A DNA stretch of 64,000 bases, taken from NCBI RefSeq assembly GCF_945890115.1, contig NZ_CAMDCK010000001.1:147020-211019 (forward strand), in the 5' to 3' direction. The position numbers and the translations under genes are program-made. The stretch comes from Sphingorhabdus sp. EL138. GTDB lineage: Bacteria > Pseudomonadota > Alphaproteobacteria > Sphingomonadales > Sphingomonadaceae. Shown here in pieces: positions 60,803 through 64,000 of the stretch (position 1 is its first letter; every line of letters begins with the position of its first letter). A model generated the notes under the pieces. That model worked only from the letters and a program-made list of their open reading frames with translations, was not told the DNA's origin and did no database searches.

Positions 60803-61731
60803 GCATTGATAATCCGACTGAAAAGTCGCCCCTGAAGAAGAAAATGGGCCTTGGCCGAGGCTTGGATGCCTTGTTAGGCGAGGCCCTGCGGGGAGACGGT
60901 AAACCCCCGAATTCTTCCGCAGATCAAGACGCGCGGAGCCAAGGCGTGACAAGCTTGTCGGTCATCGACATTCGCCCCAACCCCAATCAGCCGCGACGGT
61001 ATTTTTCTGAGGAAAAGCTGGATGAATTGGCGGCAAGCATTGCCCAGCACGGGATTATTCAGCCCATCGTCGTCCGGCCCTTTCAGGGTGGATACCAAAT
61101 TGTAGCAGGTGAGCGCCGTTGGCGCGCGGCCCAGCGCGCCCAATTGCACGAAGTACCCGCGATCGTTCGAGATTTTGACGACACGGAAACGGTTGAGATC
61201 GCGCTGCTTGAAAATATTCAGCGGCAGGACCTGAACCCTATTGAAGAGGCAGAGGCTTATAAAAAGCTGACTGAGCTTTTTGGGCACAGCGCGGCTGAAT
61301 TGGCTGCTCTGGTGCACAAGTCGCGTAGCCATGTCGCAAATATGATGCGCTTGCTGGATTTGCCATCGACGCTGCGGGAGCTAGTGACGGAAGAAAAGCT
61401 GAGCATGGGGCATGCGCGTGCGTTGCTGGGCAGTGACAATGCTGTCCAGCTTGCGATGCTGGTCATTAAAAACGGTCTTTCCGTGCGGGCGACCGAAGCA
61501 CTTGTCCAGAAAGAGCGCCGGCCAAAGGCGAAAAATGGTCGGACCCCGGTGGCAAATGTCGCCGAAAACCCTGACATCCGTGCTGTTGAATCGCATCTTG
61601 GTGATCTTTTGGGCTTGAAGGTGCGGATCGCACAAAAGGATGATTCCGGCGCAGGCGCGGTGACGTTTGAATATGGCAGCTTGGACCAATTGGACATGCT
61701 GTGTCAGCGGCTCACGGGCGAGAAGTTTTAG
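60799..61731 (+). CDS. parB: Chromosome partitioning protein ParB
   Basis: 310 residues from a GTG overlapping the parA stop (GTGA). A basic, Gly-rich N-terminus (KKMGLGRGLDALLGEAL) meets ParA. The CTPase domain has NPNQPRRYF, HGIIQPIVVRP and the GERRWRAAQ motif. The helix-turn-helix for parS is VHKSRSHVANMMRLLDLP, and the C-terminus is a dimer domain. It spreads from the two parS sites nearby. The 142 bases after it hold no gene. Confidence 0.97.
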   Translation: MSIDNPTEKSPLKKKMGLGRGLDALLGEALRGDGKPPNSSADQDARSQGVTSLSVIDIRPNPNQPRRYFSEEKLDELAASIAQHGIIQPIVVRPFQGGYQIVAGERRWRAAQRAQLHEVPAIVRDFDDTETVEIALLENIQRQDLNPIEEAEAYKKLTELFGHSAAELAALVHKSRSHVANMMRLLDLPSTLRELVTEEKLSMGHARALLGSDNAVQLAMLVIKNGLSVRATEALVQKERRPKAKNGRTPVANVAENPDIRAVESHLGDLLGLKVRIAQKDDSGAGAVTFEYGSLDQLDMLCQRLTGEKF

Positions 61732-61873
61732 CTACGGGCGCACAGGCTTTGAGGTCGCTCGCTTGGTACGGTTACGAGGCCTTAAAACGCCAACGGTATA
61801 TGTGCAGCGAAATCATGTTGTCGATGTTGCTGAACAGGGCAGGGTTGCATAGGCTCCTTCCCGGGATCAAACG

Positions 61874-62713
61874 ATGGATGCAACCCAGTATATGACGCAG
61901 GATGTGGCAAAGCGACACCGTCTATCGACGCGCATCTGGCATTGGCTGAATGCGCTGGTCGCGACGATCATGCTCATGAGTGGGCTCATGATCTTCAACG
62001 CCCATCCTCAGCTATATTGGGGCGATTTTGGTTCACGAGAAGATTATGCATGGCTGCAAATTGACGATACGCGCACCACTGGTTTTGTCAGGATCGGCGA
62101 CGTCTCCTTTGAAACAACAGGGGTGCTGGGACTGTCTTTGGATGCGAAAGACAATGTTCGCCGTGTGGCCTTTCCCGGCTGGGCGACCATACCGACGGCT
62201 TATGATCTGGCCGCCGCGCGGCGTTGGCATTTCGCCTTTGCTTGGGTCTTCGCCTTGGGCTTGACCGCCTTCATGCTGGTCTCCTTGTTCAACGGGCACA
62301 TCCGTAAGGATTTACATGTCCGCCGTGCGGAATGGCGTTGGGCGGCCTTGTGGAGTGACATTAAAGATCATGCGCGGCTGCGTTTTGGCAATAAAATGAA
62401 CGAAAGTCATTATAATATAATACAAAAATTCAGCTATATCGGCGTGATATTCCTTTTGCTGCCGCTGTTGATCCTGACCGGCATCACCATGTCCCCCGCC
62501 ATGAATGCGGCGTGGCCGTGGTTGCTGGATCTATTTGGCGGGCGGCAGTCGGCACGCTCGCTGCATTTTATCGGGGCAGTCTTGATGATATTGTTTGTGG
62601 TGGCGCATCTCATCATGGTTCTGCTCTCTGGCCCGATTACGGGCATCCGATCGATGATTACAGGGAGGGCGATGCCCAAGTCGAAACCGGATCAGGGCGG
62701 GAGGCGACCATGA
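61874..62713 (+). CDS. Membrane cytochrome b domain protein
   Basis: 279 residues from ATG 61874; Met7 at 61892 is an alternative. Four membrane helices of the bacterial cytochrome b561/Ni-hydrogenase type, with candidate haem ligands His in STRIWHWLNAL, RRWHFAFAWVFAL, KFSYIGVIFL and RSLHFIGAVL/VVAHLIMVL. A soluble insert (about 45-105) lies between helices one and two. Its stop overlaps the start of a molybdopterin enzyme, which it probably serves as the membrane electron carrier. Confidence 0.85.
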   Translation: MDATQYMTQDVAKRHRLSTRIWHWLNALVATIMLMSGLMIFNAHPQLYWGDFGSREDYAWLQIDDTRTTGFVRIGDVSFETTGVLGLSLDAKDNVRRVAFPGWATIPTAYDLAAARRWHFAFAWVFALGLTAFMLVSLFNGHIRKDLHVRRAEWRWAALWSDIKDHARLRFGNKMNESHYNIIQKFSYIGVIFLLLPLLILTGITMSPAMNAAWPWLLDLFGGRQSARSLHFIGAVLMILFVVAHLIMVLLSGPITGIRSMITGRAMPKSKPDQGGRRP

Positions 62714-63483
62714 CAGACGACCGCGGATGCTTTCGCCGCCGCGACCTGTTGCGCGGCGTGACTCTGGGGGGCAGCGGGCTGCTTCTCGGTGGCTGCGACG
62801 TTATGAATGAGAATGCAACTTTTCGCTCAGCATTGCGCGGGGCGGAAAAGCTCAATCAAATGACGCACCGCACTTTGGCCGACCGTGCAGCCTTGGCCCC
62901 CGAATATGCGATGTCGGACATTTCGCCTGTGTTCAAAACCAATGGTTCGTTGACCGGGACGTCGACGGATTATCTGGCGCATCTGCAAAACGACTTCGCA
63001 GACTGGCGGTTGCGCATAGACGGCCTAGTCGCCAATCCAATGGACATTGGGTTGGCCGCATTAAGGGCGATGCCTTCGCGCACGCAAATCACGCGACATG
63101 ATTGTGTGGAGGGGTGGAGCGCCATTGCGCAATGGCAAGGCACACCGCTGCGCCTTTTGCTGCAGCAGGCGCAATTGTCGCCACGTGCCAAATATATCGT
63201 CTTTCACTGCGCGGACAATTATGGCGCACGCCCTTATTATGAATCGATTGACGTAATAGATGCCTTTCACCCGCAGACCATATTGGCATGGGGCATGAAT
63301 GGCGAAACCTTGCCCATAAAATATGGCGCACCCGTCCGGTTGCGGGTGGAGCGACAGTTGGGATATAAGCATGCCAAATATGTCATGCGCGTCGAGGCAA
63401 CCGATGATTTGTCCAAATTTCATGGGGGAAAGGGCGGATATTGGGAGGATGTCGGCGACTATGAATATTATGCCGGAATCTAG
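62710..63483 (+). CDS. Tat-exported molybdopterin-dependent oxidoreductase (sulfite oxidase-like)
   Basis: 257 residues from the ATG overlapping the cytochrome gene (ATGA). A twin-arginine signal (FRRRDLLRGV followed by LGGSGLLLGGC) includes a possible lipobox. The oxidoreductase molybdopterin-binding domain follows, with LRIDGLV, the Mo-ligand Cys in ITRHDCVEGWSAIAQW, and GYKHAKYVMRVEA. It resembles MsrP/YedY but is shorter at the C-terminus. The substrate is unknown; with the cytochrome b it forms a membrane-linked redox pair. Confidence 0.87.
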   Translation: MTDDRGCFRRRDLLRGVTLGGSGLLLGGCDVMNENATFRSALRGAEKLNQMTHRTLADRAALAPEYAMSDISPVFKTNGSLTGTSTDYLAHLQNDFADWRLRIDGLVANPMDIGLAALRAMPSRTQITRHDCVEGWSAIAQWQGTPLRLLLQQAQLSPRAKYIVFHCADNYGARPYYESIDVIDAFHPQTILAWGMNGETLPIKYGAPVRLRVERQLGYKHAKYVMRVEATDDLSKFHGGKGGYWEDVGDYEYYAGI

Positions 63484-63545
63484 GCTTGCGCGGCCGCGCT
63501 GTTAATGGAAAAGCGTTTCGCAGATAATAAGGAGAGCCGAACGCC

Positions 63546-64000
63546 ATGAAGACCCGCGCAGCTGTTGCATTTGAGGCCAAGAAGCCTTTGGAAATCGTTG
63601 AGTTGGACTTGGAAGGTCCCAAGGCGGGCGAGGTCTTGGTGGAGATTATGGCGACAGGGATTTGCCATACCGATGCCTATACGCTCGACGGTTTTGATAG
63701 CGAGGGTATTTTTCCCAGCGTTTTGGGCCATGAAGGCGCAGGCATTGTGCGTGAGGTTGGCGCCGGCGTGACCAGCGTCAAGGCGGGCGACCATGTTATA
63801 CCATTGTACACGCCGGAATGCCGCCAGTGTAAGTCCTGCCTGTCGGGCAAGACCAACCTGTGCACCGCAATCCGCGCGACGCAGGGCAAGGGGCTGATGC
63901 CCGATGGCACGTCGCGTTTCAGTTATAAGGGCCAGACCATTTTCCATTATATGGGCTGCTCAACCTTTTCGAACTTTACGGTTTTGCCAGAGATTGCGGT
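63546..64000 (+). CDS. frmA: S-(hydroxymethyl)glutathione dehydrogenase (partial)
   Basis: The first 151 residues of a class III alcohol dehydrogenase; the rest lies beyond the right edge. Zinc ligands are in [15 protein letters not shown] and LGHEGAGIV, and the structural zinc site is [18 protein letters not shown]. The [17 protein letters not shown] stretch (here [17 protein letters not shown]) is typical of the glutathione-dependent formaldehyde dehydrogenases. It oxidises S-hydroxymethylglutathione and reduces S-nitrosoglutathione. A GGAG site precedes the ATG. Confidence 0.96.
   Translation, partial: MKTRAAVAFEAKKPLEIVELDLEGPKAGEVLVEIMATGICHTDAYTLDGFDSEGIFPSVLGHEGAGIVREVGAGVTSVKAGDHVIPLYTPECRQCKSCLSGKTNLCTAIRATQGKGLMPDGTSRFSYKGQTIFHYMGCSTFSNFTVLPEIA

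Noticed and set aside
61732..61873. Small gene after parB
   Set aside because: Short frames exist but have neither ribosome binding sites nor recognisable products.

Overview
The window reads as a piece of the main chromosome of a sphingomonad-like alphaproteobacterium (order Sphingomonadales; the genus cannot be fixed from sequence alone). Two things point there. The order PPSR-maf-aroE-coaE-dnaQ / origin / hemE-hemJ-rho / mnmE-mnmG-rsmG-parA-parB is the classical alphaproteobacterial origin neighbourhood. Many small families that are mainly alphaproteobacterial are also present: FlbD, MotE, DUF6468, MmcB, the COQ9 and cytochrome bc1 chaperones, DUF1491 and DUF6489. Both window edges cut a gene: flhA on the left and glutathione-dependent formaldehyde dehydrogenase on the right. 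No insertion sequence, prophage or CRISPR array was seen.

Positions 1-15.5 kb hold a flagellar cluster in four blocks. A minus-strand run fliG-fliH-fliF-fliN-flbD-flhA encodes the MS ring, switch, export gate and a regulator. A plus-strand pair holds a large FlaEY-like beta-propeller protein and flgB, followed by an AT-rich cysteine-rich ORFan. A minus-strand run flgF-flgG-flgA-flgH encodes the rod and L ring. A plus-strand run fliL-fliM-DUF6468-motE encodes stator and switch parts. The FlbD-like regulator has lost the sigma-54 contact motif, Walker B and the arginine-rich loop of its ATPase. Two short palindromes recur at near-constant distance upstream of four flagellar genes, so control here may not be classical sigma-54 control. 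FlgH lacks a lipobox and FliM lacks the usual CheY-P binding peptide.

Positions 15.6-19.3 kb hold two sister membrane histidine kinases of identical length and an OmpR-type response regulator, which starts 29 bases downstream of a tRNA-Gly(GCC) gene. Positions 19.4-44.5 kb are ordinary chromosomal genes: CnoX-like thioredoxin, LON-domain protein, MarC, FolD, YggT, ArgB, queuosine precursor transporter, NupC, MutS, MaeB, BamE, bc1 chaperone, YceD, a CDP-alcohol phosphatidyltransferase, a MerA-like reductase with a VTT protein, SSB, FeoAB, COQ9, EamA, old yellow enzyme, a sterol desaturase-type hydroxylase and a DUF3604 protein. Two intergenic gaps carry repeats.

Positions 44.5-61.7 kb are the replication and segregation core. 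The 302-base gap at 51005-51306 has two inverted DnaA boxes, GANTC sites and an AT-rich tract, and is called oriC. Genes on its left run left and most genes on its right run right. Two perfect parS sites lie at 57424 and inside rsmG at 59402, just before parAB. The window ends with a membrane b-type cytochrome overlapping a Tat-exported molybdopterin oxidoreductase, then the formaldehyde dehydrogenase.
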